DNA from: Paraburkholderia sp. BL25I1N1
GTDB taxonomy: Bacteria; Pseudomonadota; Gammaproteobacteria; Burkholderiales; Burkholderiaceae
DNA length: 64,000 bases
Direction of reading: 5' to 3'
Assembly (NCBI RefSeq): GCF_003002025.1
Contig: NZ_PVZB01000007.1
Location: 186,001 to 250,000 of the forward strand
Shown: positions 8,657-17,385 of the stretch, one piece after another
Layout of the letters: each line of letters begins with the position of its first letter
How positions within the stretch are numbered: the first letter of the stretch is position 1
Made by a program: the position numbers and the translations under genes
Notes under the pieces: generated by a model
What the model was told of the DNA's origin: nothing
What the model saw: the letters and a program-made list of their open reading frames with translations, nothing else
Databases searched by the model: none

Positions 8657-10135
8657 TCAATACGCAATACAGACCGACTTGCTCTCCGTATAGGAATCGA
8701 TGATCGACTTGCCGTGTTCGCGGCCGATGCCCGACGCCTTGAAGCCGCCGAACGGCATGGCCGGATCGACCATGTTGTGTGTGTTGACCCACACCGTTCC
8801 GGCCTCGATGCCGTCCACGAGCCGCAGGGCTTTGTCGAGCTGATTGGTCCAGACGCTCGCGCCGAGACCGTACTCGGAGGCGTTCGCCTGGGCCAGCACT
8901 TCATCCAGGTCGTCATAGGGCATCGCGACCAGCACCGGGCCGAACACCTCTTCCCTGACGACGGAAAGCGGCTTGCAGGCGCGATTGGCGATCACGGTTG
9001 GACGCACGAAGTAGCCCTCGCACTCCACGCGTGCATCACGCGACAGGATCTCACCGCCTTCGTCCTTGCCCTGCGCGATCATGCCGGCCACTTTGTCGCG
9101 ATGCCGCGCGGAGACCATCGGGCCCATTTGCGTCGCCGCGTCGAAACCGGAGCCGAGCGTGATGCTGTCGGCGACGGCGGCAATGCCTTGCACGACTTCG
9201 TCGTAAATGGAGCGCGCGACATACAGGCGCGAGCCCGCCGTGCAAACCTGGCCATGATTGAAAAAGATCGCGCCGGCCGCGCCTTCGATCGCCTTGCGCG
9301 GATCGCAGTCGTCGAGCACGATCACCGGGCTCTTGCCGCCCAGTTCGAGCGACGCGCGCTTCAGATCGTCCGCGCATTGACGGCCGATGATGCGCCCGAC
9401 CTCGGTCGATCCGGTGAATGTAACCTTGTTCACCAGCGGATGCCGCACGAGCGCCGCGCCCGCTGTTTCGCCGCGGCCGGTCACCACGTTGAACACGCCG
9501 GCAGGGAAGCCCGCTTCGTGCGCGAGTTCGGCGAGACGGATGGCCGTCAGCGGCGTTTCTTCAGCGGGTTTTAGCACCACGGTGCAGCCGCAGGCCAGCG
9601 CCGGGGCAATTTTCCATACCGCCATCAGCAGCGGAAAATTCCACGGGACGATCGCGGCCACCACGCCGGCCGGCACGCGTCTGGTGGAGGCGTTGTAGCG
9701 TGTGCCCGGCGGGAACGGAATCGACAGATCGAACGTGCTGCCTTCGATCTTGGTCGCCCAGCCTGCCATATAGCGCAGCCATTGGACGCTGCCCGCCACT
9801 TCCAGCATCTTCGAGAAGCCGATCAGCTTGCCCTGATTCAGCGTTTCCAGCGTGGCGAGTTCGTCGCTATGCCGCTCGACGAGGTCGGCGAGTTTCAGCA
9901 GCAGGCCCTCGCGGACGGCCGGCGGCATTCTGCGCCACGCGTCGGATTCGAAAGCCGCCTTCGAGGTTCTGACGGCGTGATCGATATCGGCTTCCGACGC
10001 GTCGGGAATCTGCGCGATTTCTTCCGCGGTGGCCGGGTTGAAGACCGGAAAGGTTTGGCCCGCGGCGCTGCCGGTTTTTTCGCCGTTGATGAACATGGTG
10101 TGCGGCAATGTGGCCGCCAGCTTGTGTTCGGTCAT
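8657..10135 (-). CDS. feaB: Phenylacetaldehyde dehydrogenase-like aldehyde dehydrogenase
   Basis: A 492-residue NAD-dependent aldehyde dehydrogenase in the PadA/FeaB/BetB-like class. Catalytic residues are all present: N166 in 'VPWNFP', E264 in 'LELGGKSP' and C298 in 'GQVCTAGSR'. The NAD site includes 'FTGSTEVGR'. In aromatic amine catabolism the amine oxidase converts phenylethylamine or tyramine to an aryl acetaldehyde, and this enzyme oxidises it to the aryl acetate. The gene lies downstream of the copper amine oxidase on the same strand with one membrane-protein gene between them, which supports the assignment; the exact aldehyde is inferred from that context. Confidence 0.8.
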   Translation of the reverse strand: MTEHKLAATLPHTMFINGEKTGSAAGQTFPVFNPATAEEIAQIPDASEADIDHAVRTSKAAFESDAWRRMPPAVREGLLLKLADLVERHSDELATLETLNQGKLIGFSKMLEVAGSVQWLRYMAGWATKIEGSTFDLSIPFPPGTRYNASTRRVPAGVVAAIVPWNFPLLMAVWKIAPALACGCTVVLKPAEETPLTAIRLAELAHEAGFPAGVFNVVTGRGETAGAALVRHPLVNKVTFTGSTEVGRIIGRQCADDLKRASLELGGKSPVIVLDDCDPRKAIEGAAGAIFFNHGQVCTAGSRLYVARSIYDEVVQGIAAVADSITLGSGFDAATQMGPMVSARHRDKVAGMIAQGKDEGGEILSRDARVECEGYFVRPTVIANRACKPLSVVREEVFGPVLVAMPYDDLDEVLAQANASEYGLGASVWTNQLDKALRLVDGIEAGTVWVNTHNMVDPAMPFGGFKASGIGREHGKSIIDSYTESKSVCIAY

Positions 10136-10172
10136 GGTGGTTCGTCTCCGTTGGGGGTGAGTGGCCGTGGCG

Positions 10173-11198
10173 CTAACCGGAAGGGTTCGTCTGACGGCGG
10201 AATGGGTTCAGGCGCGGGTAGACGTGCCGCTTGGCGCGCCAACGCGTTGCTAACGACGCGGCGCAGATCATGTTTGCCGTCGCGCTCAATGCGTACAACA
10301 AGACGAATCCTTCGCCGAAAAAGTAGGGTGTGGTCGACAACGCAGCGCCCAGCAGCATGCCGATGTGATGTGCGACGCCGGGGCAACTCGCGCTCAATAC
10401 GCTGGTCGCGCTGGTCGTTCTGGTCGAGACGCCGCGCAAGTTGGCGAGCGCGGGAATCGTCACGCAGTCGAGAATTAGAAAGGCTGCGGCCGCGAGTGGC
10501 GCAAGCGCGGGATTGTCGTTCGTCGCGAGCGTGCCGAGCAGCGTCGCTCGGGCGATGTACAACGCCATCAACAGGCGATTGCCGCGCAAGCGGTCGGCGA
10601 TCAATGCCAGCACGCAGACGGCCGCAAGCGAAAGCGGGATTCGCCAGAATGGTTGTGCGCCGCTGATACCGCAGATGGCAAAAAGCTGGAAGCGGGCGAG
10701 GCTGCCGCTCGATAGCCCCGCGAGCAAGGCGAGAAGAGCCGTCGCGTTTGAAGGAGTTGCCGCTTTGATCGAATCGGAATCTTGCTGAGTGCCGCGATCC
10801 ACGTCATGACGCGAATCGGCGTAGGCGCGCAGCCGATTGAGCAACATGACGACGCCCGTCGCGATCATCAGCACGGCAATCGCAATGCCGTGCGCCGAAT
10901 CATTCAAATATGCGGGCACGCTATTCATTGCGCTGATCGTCACGATAAGCGTCGCGGCGCTCGCCAGCAGCGTGGTTCGGCCCGATGAGCGCGACATCAG
11001 CAGTGGGACGCTCATCATGGCTGTCAGCATCAGCGCGCTCATCCATAGCTCGGTGGCGTGCCGGCCGAGGCCGGCCTGCATCAACAGCGCAGCGCCGCCG
11101 CCCGCGAGGCACACGCATGCCGTACCCGCGCATAACGTGCTCGCGCGAGCGGCGTGACGTGCGCGAGGCATGCGCGGATCAGTGCTTGCAGCAGCCAT
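10173..11198 (-). CDS. Integral membrane protein, MFS-like, in amine oxidase operon
   Basis: A 341-residue very hydrophobic protein with about ten predicted membrane segments: four, then a hydrophilic loop of about 40 residues (RLRAYADSRHDVDRG...), then about six. This looks like a major-facilitator fold lacking the first two helices, but no clear MFS signature is visible, so the family is uncertain. Its start overlaps the end of the amine oxidase gene by 20 nt, and it is followed 37 nt later by the aldehyde dehydrogenase, so it is surely cotranscribed. It may export or import an intermediate of amine degradation. A second ATG at 11171 is an alternative start. Confidence 0.75.
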   Translation of the reverse strand: MAAASTDPRMPRARHAARASTLCAGTACVCLAGGGAALLMQAGLGRHATELWMSALMLTAMMSVPLLMSRSSGRTTLLASAATLIVTISAMNSVPAYLNDSAHGIAIAVLMIATGVVMLLNRLRAYADSRHDVDRGTQQDSDSIKAATPSNATALLALLAGLSSGSLARFQLFAICGISGAQPFWRIPLSLAAVCVLALIADRLRGNRLLMALYIARATLLGTLATNDNPALAPLAAAAFLILDCVTIPALANLRGVSTRTTSATSVLSASCPGVAHHIGMLLGAALSTTPYFFGEGFVLLYALSATANMICAASLATRWRAKRHVYPRLNPFRRQTNPSG

Positions 11199-13164
11199 GC
11201 TCTGTGGACTTGCCGTCTTCGACGCTGTTCAGATCACGTTCGGCCGGCAAGTCCATCGTCGGATTGGCCCAGAAGAAGTTGTTCGGCTTGAGCATGAAGC
11301 CGGCATATTCCACCGGCATCACCGGGAAGTCCTCGGGCTTGCACACATGCGTGTGGCCGAAGCTGTGCCACAGCACGACATCTTCATTCTCGATGTTGCG
11401 GTTCGCCTCGATATAACGCGGCAGGCCGTCGCCGCCCGAATGCTGATTCGGATAATCGCCACTCGCATAGCGCTGCGCCGGATCGAACGGCGTGACCCAC
11501 ACGTGGCGCGTGGCAAAACCGCCGCGCTGACGCACTTTCGAACGTTCGTCGGCCAGCATCAGCGGCGAGTCGTTCACGACCAGCTTATAGCCCGGATTCG
11601 CGCCGACGGCATTCTTCACATTCGGGTTGCTGACCTTCCAGTAGCGGCCTGTGCTGCCGTTCGCGTTGCGGGCGGCCTCGCTTTCGGTCTTCAACACGCG
11701 TTTGGTTGTATCGAACACATTGCCGTACGGATTGTTCTCGCCCATTGGACGCGTCACGAATTCGTGTTCGGTCACCGTGTTGCGCTCGCCGTCCACCATC
11801 ATGTGCATGCGGGCGTTGAAGAAGTGCTGATGCGTGGGGCCGCCGAGGTTCTCCGTGATCATGCCGCCCCATGGATAGGTGTCGCCATCGGCCACGGCGG
11901 ACGTTTGCACAATGCCGGTCAATTTGCATTCGAGCTGAATCGTGCCGTCCTGGTACAGATACCAGTAGAAGCCGTAGTCGTAGTTGCCGACCGTGGCGAA
12001 GAAGGAAATCACGAGGCGTCGCGAGCGGCGCATTTCGAATACGCCGGTGCGGAATTCATAGTGCTTCCACAGCGTGCCGTAGTCTTCTTCGTGCATGCAG
12101 ACGGCGTTCTTCATCGCGAACGCGTTGCCGAAATCGTCCGCGGAAGGAATGTCGAAATAGCGGATCGTGCCGAGGCAATCGCAACCGAGTTCGAGCTGGT
12201 TCGCCAGTTTGCCGAGGCCGTATTCACCCGCGTCGAACGCGCTTTTCCAGTAGTGGTTGGTGGTCGGGTCGGAGTAGGGCACGCACATTTCCGTGACGCT
12301 CGCACGGTAGATGATCGGCCGCGTGTTCTTGCCGTCGTCCCACGACAGTTGGTGCAGCACCAGCCCTTCGCGCGGCGTGAAACCGACGCGGAAGTTCCAG
12401 TTCTGCCAGTTCACGTGCCAGCCGTCGATCGTGAAGCTCGGTCCGTCGGGCTGGTTGATCGAGAGCGGTTTGAGCGTGCTGCGCGGTTCGCCGAGACTCG
12501 GTGTGTCGTAGTTGTGCTTGACGCGCGGAATCGGAATGATGCGGCCGTCGTCCACCAGTTCGATCACTTTTTTTTCCAGCAGATCGACCACGGCCATCAC
12601 GCCTTCAATTGGATGCGCGTAGCCGTTATCGGTCAATGTCTCGCGGTAATAGCTCACGCAACGCACGAGACGCCGGCCGTTTTCGTTCTCGCGATCGAAG
12701 CATCCTGCCGAGAACGGATCGACCTGGACGCGTTCCAGATCCTTTTCGCTGAGGCCGCGCTTCATCACGGCCACGCGCCATGCTTCGTCGCTTTTGACGA
12801 TCTGTTCCGCGTTCATGAAGTCGTCGATCATGATGGGCGGCTGGCCGTACGGCGCCTCGCCGAACGGCATCACACGGCGCGCGGCGATTTTCTTTTCTCT
12901 CAGGTCCACCTCGAATTCGATCGTCGCGCCATTCGACCGATCGATCGCGAGTACGAAGGCCGTGCGCGAAAAATAGTTGCCGGTTTTGAATGCCACCACT
13001 TCGGCTTTCGGCGGCTCGCGCAGTTCGACCATCGGAAAACGTGCGTGCGAGTCGAGTTTCTCGGCGGCTTTCACGAGATCGCACGCGAGTTGCATTTCTG
13101 CGCCGCTCAGCGGATCGAGCGGATGAACGGGGACGTGAGCGGCTTTCTTGGCATTCGTGTTCAT
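11179..13164 (-). CDS. tynA: Copper-containing primary amine oxidase (phenylethylamine/tyramine oxidase type)
   Basis: Oxidises primary amines to aldehyde, ammonia and hydrogen peroxide using copper and a self-generated topaquinone. Of 661 residues, the topaquinone precursor is Y395 in 'FFATVGNYDYG', the catalytic base is D311 in 'FDAGEYGLG', and the copper ligands are H445 and H447 ('THQHFFNARM') and H606 ('HSFGHTH'). Spacing matches Arthrobacter amine oxidase with a constant offset of 13-14. Unlike the periplasmic E. coli TynA there is no signal peptide or extra N-terminal domain, so this is a cytoplasmic form. ATG 13164 fits the family N-terminus; an open frame upstream lacks family similarity. 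First gene of its operon; a shared 27-bp AraC-type site lies 120 nt upstream. Confidence 0.93.
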   Translation of the reverse strand: MNTNAKKAAHVPVHPLDPLSGAEMQLACDLVKAAEKLDSHARFPMVELREPPKAEVVAFKTGNYFSRTAFVLAIDRSNGATIEFEVDLREKKIAARRVMPFGEAPYGQPPIMIDDFMNAEQIVKSDEAWRVAVMKRGLSEKDLERVQVDPFSAGCFDRENENGRRLVRCVSYYRETLTDNGYAHPIEGVMAVVDLLEKKVIELVDDGRIIPIPRVKHNYDTPSLGEPRSTLKPLSINQPDGPSFTIDGWHVNWQNWNFRVGFTPREGLVLHQLSWDDGKNTRPIIYRASVTEMCVPYSDPTTNHYWKSAFDAGEYGLGKLANQLELGCDCLGTIRYFDIPSADDFGNAFAMKNAVCMHEEDYGTLWKHYEFRTGVFEMRRSRRLVISFFATVGNYDYGFYWYLYQDGTIQLECKLTGIVQTSAVADGDTYPWGGMITENLGGPTHQHFFNARMHMMVDGERNTVTEHEFVTRPMGENNPYGNVFDTTKRVLKTESEAARNANGSTGRYWKVSNPNVKNAVGANPGYKLVVNDSPLMLADERSKVRQRGGFATRHVWVTPFDPAQRYASGDYPNQHSGGDGLPRYIEANRNIENEDVVLWHSFGHTHVCKPEDFPVMPVEYAGFMLKPNNFFWANPTMDLPAERDLNSVEDGKSTEHGCCKH

Positions 13165-13283
13165 AAGATTCCCGTAAGGAGTTGCTGGACCGGACAGCGT
13201 GCTCGCGAGGCGAATGAGGCACGGCGAACGCTGAGTCGATGGCAAATCGTAGGAACCCAATAATATTTTCGCGCTTGCGTATT

Positions 13284-13310
13284 GCGCCAAATGAACGATA
13301 AAGTGCGCCA
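13284..13310 (-). promoter_or_regulatory. Candidate AraC-type operator upstream of tynA (copy B)
   Basis: Read on the minus strand, two TGGCGC half-sites lie exactly 21 bp apart (two helical turns) and share an inner TTATCG. The layout is TGGCGCA, two bases, TTATCG, three bases, ATTTGGCGC. The same 27-bp arrangement, with differences only in the five variable positions, occurs at 14475-14501 in front of the APC permease. Spaced direct repeats of this kind are typical binding sites of AraC-family activators, and an AraC gene starts 50 bp away. Confidence 0.7.
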
Positions 13311-13360
13311 GGGAATGACTCGAGCAATCGTCAGCGAAGACTGGAGAGGAGACGCTCAGC

Positions 13361-14365
13361 ATGAAGAAAGTCACGCTCAACGGCAGTTTCCCGATGGTCC
13401 GCGCCGCGGTCATGGGACCGGTTGTGCGCGCACTCGATGCATCGGGCGCGCAATGCGACACGCTGCTGGAGGAGTTCGGCATGAGCCGCAAGCTTCTGTC
13501 GAATCCGTACGAAATCCTGCCGCTCACGCGCTACGTCGCGGCGTTCGAACGTGCCGCGGAGGTACTTGGCGAGTCCGCGCTCGGCCTGCGTTTAGGCAGT
13601 GAATTGCAATTGACGGAACTCGGGCCCGCAGGTCTGGTGTTTCTCTCATCGCCCACTTTGAATGCGGCCATGCGCAAGTTCGTGCTGGCGCTCGCGTCGT
13701 GGCAAAACACCACGACCTGCGAATTGCTGCGCGACGACGAATGGCCGATCTGGACCTACCAGATTGCCAGTCCGCAAATCTGGCCGCGCCGCCAGGATGC
13801 GGAATACAGCCTCTCGACCATGTGCCATATGGTGCGCCTCGTGCGCGGCGCGGCGTGGAATCCGGTTGAAGTGCATTTCGAACATGCCGCGCCCGCCGAT
13901 CTCAAACCGTATGCGCGCATCTTCCATGTGCCGGTGCGCTTTCAGCAGCCTTTCAATGGCTTGATTCTGCGGCCGCAGGATCTCGACGCTTCGCTCAAAA
14001 GTGCCGACACGCAAATGGCGCGCATGATGGAGCGCCACGCTACCGATCTCATCGCGCGGGATGCGATGCCGCACAGCATTGCCGAGCAGGTTCGCGATCT
14101 GGTGACGCGGCGGCTCGTGCACGAAAAGCTGATCGTCGCCGACATTGCGAAGGATCTCGGTCTCTCGCATCGCTCGTTGCAACGGCACCTCGCGCAAGAG
14201 GGCACTTCCGTGCGGCAGATCGTGCGAGAGGAACGGCAACGCAGCGTCGAAGGCCTGCTCGAACGGGAAGAACTCACCAATGCCGCGATCGCACGCGCCG
14301 TCGGTTATGCGGATGCCACGGTCTTATGGCGCGCCACGCGTAGCTGGAAGAAAAACAGCGCGTGA
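13361..14365 (+). CDS. AraC-family regulator with arabinose-binding-like N-terminal domain; likely activator of the amine cluster
   Basis: A 334-residue regulator. Residues 20-210 form the OruR/ArgR-like sensing domain ('LLEEFGMSRKLLSNPYEILP', 'LGPAGLVFLSSPTL'). The C-terminal pair of HTH motifs is visible as 'VADIAKDLGLSHRSLQRHL' and 'AIARAVGYADATVLWRA'. GGAGAGGAG gives a strong ribosome site. It plays the position of E. coli FeaR but belongs to a different N-terminal family. The protein stops soon after the second HTH (RSWKKNSA); near codon 330 a run of five A residues could hide a frameshift, because the alternative frame reads WKKTARDVAVF, closer to the family tail. Sites at 13284 and 14475 are its best candidate operators. 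Confidence 0.88.
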   Translation: MKKVTLNGSFPMVRAAVMGPVVRALDASGAQCDTLLEEFGMSRKLLSNPYEILPLTRYVAAFERAAEVLGESALGLRLGSELQLTELGPAGLVFLSSPTLNAAMRKFVLALASWQNTTTCELLRDDEWPIWTYQIASPQIWPRRQDAEYSLSTMCHMVRLVRGAAWNPVEVHFEHAAPADLKPYARIFHVPVRFQQPFNGLILRPQDLDASLKSADTQMARMMERHATDLIARDAMPHSIAEQVRDLVTRRLVHEKLIVADIAKDLGLSHRSLQRHLAQEGTSVRQIVREERQRSVEGLLEREELTNAAIARAVGYADATVLWRATRSWKKNSA

Positions 14366-14409
14366 CGTGGCCGTATTTTCTTTCAACCTGAAAGTAATGC
14401 GCGAGAATA

Positions 14410-14442
14410 GTTCAGGTTCCTAAATATCCGCCGAAATATCCG
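14410..14442. repeat. Short direct repeat AATATCCGC x2
   Basis: AAATATCCGCC is followed directly by GAAATATCCGCTGA, so AATATCCGC appears twice about 13 bp apart between the AraC gene and the APC permease. It lies upstream of the 27-bp AraC-type site and may be an accessory regulator site or a chance repeat. Confidence 0.3.
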
Positions 14443-14474
14443 CTGAGAGCGGCCGTATTCGGGCTTCCCCGCAT

Positions 14475-14501
14475 TGGCGCAAATTATCGAAAATTTGGCG
14501 C
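14475..14501 (+). promoter_or_regulatory. Candidate AraC-type operator upstream of APC permease (copy A)
   Basis: Two TGGCGC half-sites with a 21-bp period flank an inner TTATCG: TGGCGCA, two bases, TTATCG, three bases, ATTTGGCGC. It matches the site in front of tynA (13284-13310) at 22 of 27 positions. It points toward the permease gene, whose ATG is 138 nt downstream, a distance close to that of the tynA copy from its own start. The proximal half (TTTGGCG) lies where a -35 element could be. Confidence 0.7.
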
Positions 14502-14639
14502 GGTTGGCGAAGTCGTTTTATTTTTTAGCTACCTACCATGCGCTCACACCGAAGCATCGGAGATCGGTCAAGCGAGCGTCTGGATCAGCAGTGCAGGGTT
14601 CAGGCGAGTCCCAGACTAGCCAACACAACAGAGGCAGCG

Positions 14640-16091
14640 ATGAGTGAACCCTATTCTCCGACCCGAGCGGTCGACGCGGAGAACCCCGTGGAATTGAAAG
14701 GCAATACGCTGGGCTTATGGCAGATCGTGTTCCTGGTGATTTCGGCGGCCGCGCCGCTCACCGGCATGCTCGGCGCGGTGCCGCCCGCGATCAGTCTGGG
14801 CAACGGCGCGGGCATTCCGGGCGCGTTCGTGATCGCCGGCGCGGTGCTGCTGATTTTCAGCGTGGGCTTTGCGTCGATGAGCCGGCACGTGGTGCGCGCC
14901 GGCGCGTTTTACGCGTACATCACCGCCGGACTCGGGCGGCCGTTGGGTATGGCCGGCGCGCTCGTCGCGCTGATGTCGTATACGTTCATCCAGATCGCGC
15001 TATACGGACTGTTCGGTTTCTTCTGCACGGTGATCCTCTCGCCGCTCTTGCCTACCGCGTTGCCCTGGTACGGGTATTCGCTGATCTGCGTGGCCGTGGT
15101 GCAATTCACCGGCATTCGCGGTATCGATCTGAATAGCCGCCTGCTCGGCGTGCTGATGTGCCTCGAACTGGGCATTCTGCTGGTGCTCGCCATCGCGATC
15201 GTCGTGCATGGCGGCGGACCCAACGGGCTCACGCTCGCACCGTTCACGCCGCAGCATGTGTTTAGCGGCCACCTCGGTATTGCAGTGATGTTCGCCTTCG
15301 CGTCGTTCATCGGCTTCGAAGCGACCGCGATATACGGCAAGGAATGTCGCGATCCGAAGGTGACCGTGCCGCGAGCCACGTATGTGTCCGTGATGCTGAT
15401 TCTCGTGTTCTTCGCTTTCGTCACGTGGACCATTGTTTGTGCGTACGGCCTTGCCGATGTGGTCACGGTCGCGACCAAACAGCCTGGCGATTTCTGGTTC
15501 ATTCAGTCCGGCAAATATCTGGGCAATGCAGCGACGACGGTCATGAGCTTCCTGCTGCTCAGCAGTATTTTCGCGAGCCTGTTGTCGTTTCATAACACGC
15601 TGGTGCGTTATATCCATGCGCTGAGTCTCGAAGGCATCCTGCCGCAAGTCCTCAACCGTGTGCATGAAAAATATCGTTCGCCGTATGTGGCGAGCTATCT
15701 GCAGACACTCTCCGTGTGCGTGCTGCTCGGACTCTTTATCGCGGCAGGCAGCGATGTGTTCAATATCGTGTTCAGCTGGAGTTCGGCGCTCGGCACGATC
15801 GGCATTGTGATGTTGCAGGCAGTGACGAGTTTTTCGGTGATCGCGTTCTTCCGCAAGACGCGCAAGGACACGCGCGTATGGCACTCGTTCGTTGCTCCGC
15901 TGGTGGGTGGTTTTGGCCTGTTGTATATCGGTGTGATTCTGGTGCGCAATCTCGATGCGCTCAGCGGCTCCGATAGTCCGATCGTCAAATCGTTTCCCTG
16001 GATCGTGTTCACGGTGGCGCTGGTCGGCGTGCTGATCGGTCTCGTCCTGCGCAAGAAACGCCCGGATATCTACGCACGCTTCGGCCAGTAA
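14640..16091 (+). CDS. APC-superfamily amino acid/amine permease
   Basis: A 483-residue inner-membrane transporter with about 12 membrane segments. The first helix carries the APC unwound-helix motif ('ISAAAPLTGMLGAVPPAI'), and helix 6 has 'FASFIGFEATAIYGKECRDP', a typical amino-acid/polyamine permease signature. ATG 14640 follows AGAGG; longer frames upstream run through the promoter. Its place between the AraC regulator and a porin, with the shared operator in front, suggests uptake of the aromatic amine (phenylethylamine, tyramine or similar) oxidised by the amine oxidase. Confidence 0.88.
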   Translation: MSEPYSPTRAVDAENPVELKGNTLGLWQIVFLVISAAAPLTGMLGAVPPAISLGNGAGIPGAFVIAGAVLLIFSVGFASMSRHVVRAGAFYAYITAGLGRPLGMAGALVALMSYTFIQIALYGLFGFFCTVILSPLLPTALPWYGYSLICVAVVQFTGIRGIDLNSRLLGVLMCLELGILLVLAIAIVVHGGGPNGLTLAPFTPQHVFSGHLGIAVMFAFASFIGFEATAIYGKECRDPKVTVPRATYVSVMLILVFFAFVTWTIVCAYGLADVVTVATKQPGDFWFIQSGKYLGNAATTVMSFLLLSSIFASLLSFHNTLVRYIHALSLEGILPQVLNRVHEKYRSPYVASYLQTLSVCVLLGLFIAAGSDVFNIVFSWSSALGTIGIVMLQAVTSFSVIAFFRKTRKDTRVWHSFVAPLVGGFGLLYIGVILVRNLDALSGSDSPIVKSFPWIVFTVALVGVLIGLVLRKKRPDIYARFGQ

Positions 16092-16168
16092 AAGCAAACC
16101 GCGCGCACCGCGCGAATCGCGCCAACCCGGCGCGACAACCACCTACCTCACTTCTCGACAAGACAATC

Positions 16169-17383
16169 ATGGCAGACACTTTCGTCAAGCGCTCGGCGCT
16201 TGCGCTGGCCGCGTTCGGCCTTTCGATGGGCGCGCACGCGCAATCTTCGGTGACGCTTTACGGCACCGTCGACGCCGGCCTCATCTACACGAGCAACCAG
16301 CAGACGACGCTCGCCAACGGCAGCACCAACGGACACGCGAACTATCAACTCGGCGGCGGCAATCTGGTGCCGTCGCGCTGGGGCTTGATGGGCACGGAAG
16401 ATATCGGCGCAGGCACGACGGTCAACTTTGCGTTGGAGAACAGTTTTCTGATCGGCAGCGGCGCGATGCTGCAATCGAATACGCTGTTCAATCGCAATGC
16501 GTGGGTCGGTGTGAACAACGCGACGTATGGCGCGCTGACGTTCGGCCGTCAATACGATCCGTTCTCGGATTACATGGGTGCGTATGCATCGAGTAATAAC
16601 TGGGCGACGCTGTACGGCTCGCATTTCGGCGACGTCGATAACCTGAACGAGGCGTTCAACTTCAACAATTCGATCAAGTACATCAGTCCGAGCTTCGGCG
16701 GATTCACGCTGGGGGGATTGTTCAGCCTCGGCGGTGTAGCGGGGAATTTTTCGCAGAACAAGGGCTGGGCGCTGGCGGCGAATTACGCGCAGGGGCCGCT
16801 GTCGTTGAGCGCGGGGTATCTGGAGTTGAATCAGCCGTTGCAGGCAGCGCTGGGTGGCACGAGTGGCTATATCGGCGACTTCAGTTGTGCGAACGCGGAC
16901 GCGTCGTACTGTCTGCTGCAGGATGCAAGCAAGTTGCGGATTTTCGGGGCAGGGGGTTCGTATTCGTTCGGCAAGGCGAACGTGGCGGTGACTTATACGC
17001 ATACGCGGCTGTCGCAGAGCCAGTACTTTGCGAGCGCGGCGCGGCCGGCCGGCACTGACGTTTCATTCGATATCGCCGAATTGAACACTACCTATGCGCT
17101 TGCGCCGGATTTGCAGCTTGGGTTCGCCTATATCTTCAACGACGTCAAACCGAGTGGCAGTGGCTCAACCCGCGTGCATCAGATCAATCTCGGCGCGGTG
17201 TATAGCTTGTCCAAACGGACTGCCGTTTATGCCGTGGCAATTGGGCAGAAATCTTCCGGTGCCGGATTAGGGGTTGATCCGGCGACCGGGGCGAGCGAGA
17301 ACCTGGCGCAGATTCCGAACGTGGTGAATTCGGATACGGATCGGCAGGTTTCGGTGGTGTTGGGCTTGCGGCATAACTTTTGA
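16169..17383 (+). CDS. Gram-negative porin (OmpC-like, Burkholderia type)
   Basis: Outer-membrane beta-barrel porin of 404 residues. Signal peptide MADTFVKRSALALAAF...GAHA, mature start 'QSSVTLYGTVDAGLIY', the conserved 'PSRWGLMGTEDIGAG' segment, and a C-terminal strand 'VSVVLGLRHNF' ending in Phe. It follows the APC permease by 77 nt on the same strand, so the two probably form an outer- plus inner-membrane uptake route for the amine cluster. Its stop lies 2 nt from the stop of the convergent LysR gene. Confidence 0.93.
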   Translation: MADTFVKRSALALAAFGLSMGAHAQSSVTLYGTVDAGLIYTSNQQTTLANGSTNGHANYQLGGGNLVPSRWGLMGTEDIGAGTTVNFALENSFLIGSGAMLQSNTLFNRNAWVGVNNATYGALTFGRQYDPFSDYMGAYASSNNWATLYGSHFGDVDNLNEAFNFNNSIKYISPSFGGFTLGGLFSLGGVAGNFSQNKGWALAANYAQGPLSLSAGYLELNQPLQAALGGTSGYIGDFSCANADASYCLLQDASKLRIFGAGGSYSFGKANVAVTYTHTRLSQSQYFASAARPAGTDVSFDIAELNTTYALAPDLQLGFAYIFNDVKPSGSGSTRVHQINLGAVYSLSKRTAVYAVAIGQKSSGAGLGVDPATGASENLAQIPNVVNSDTDRQVSVVLGLRHNF

Positions 17384-17385
17384 CA

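Noticed and set aside
11170..13263. A 697-codon open frame antisense to the amine oxidase
   Set aside because: Shadow of tynA; composition rich in His/Arg/Val, no family resemblance.
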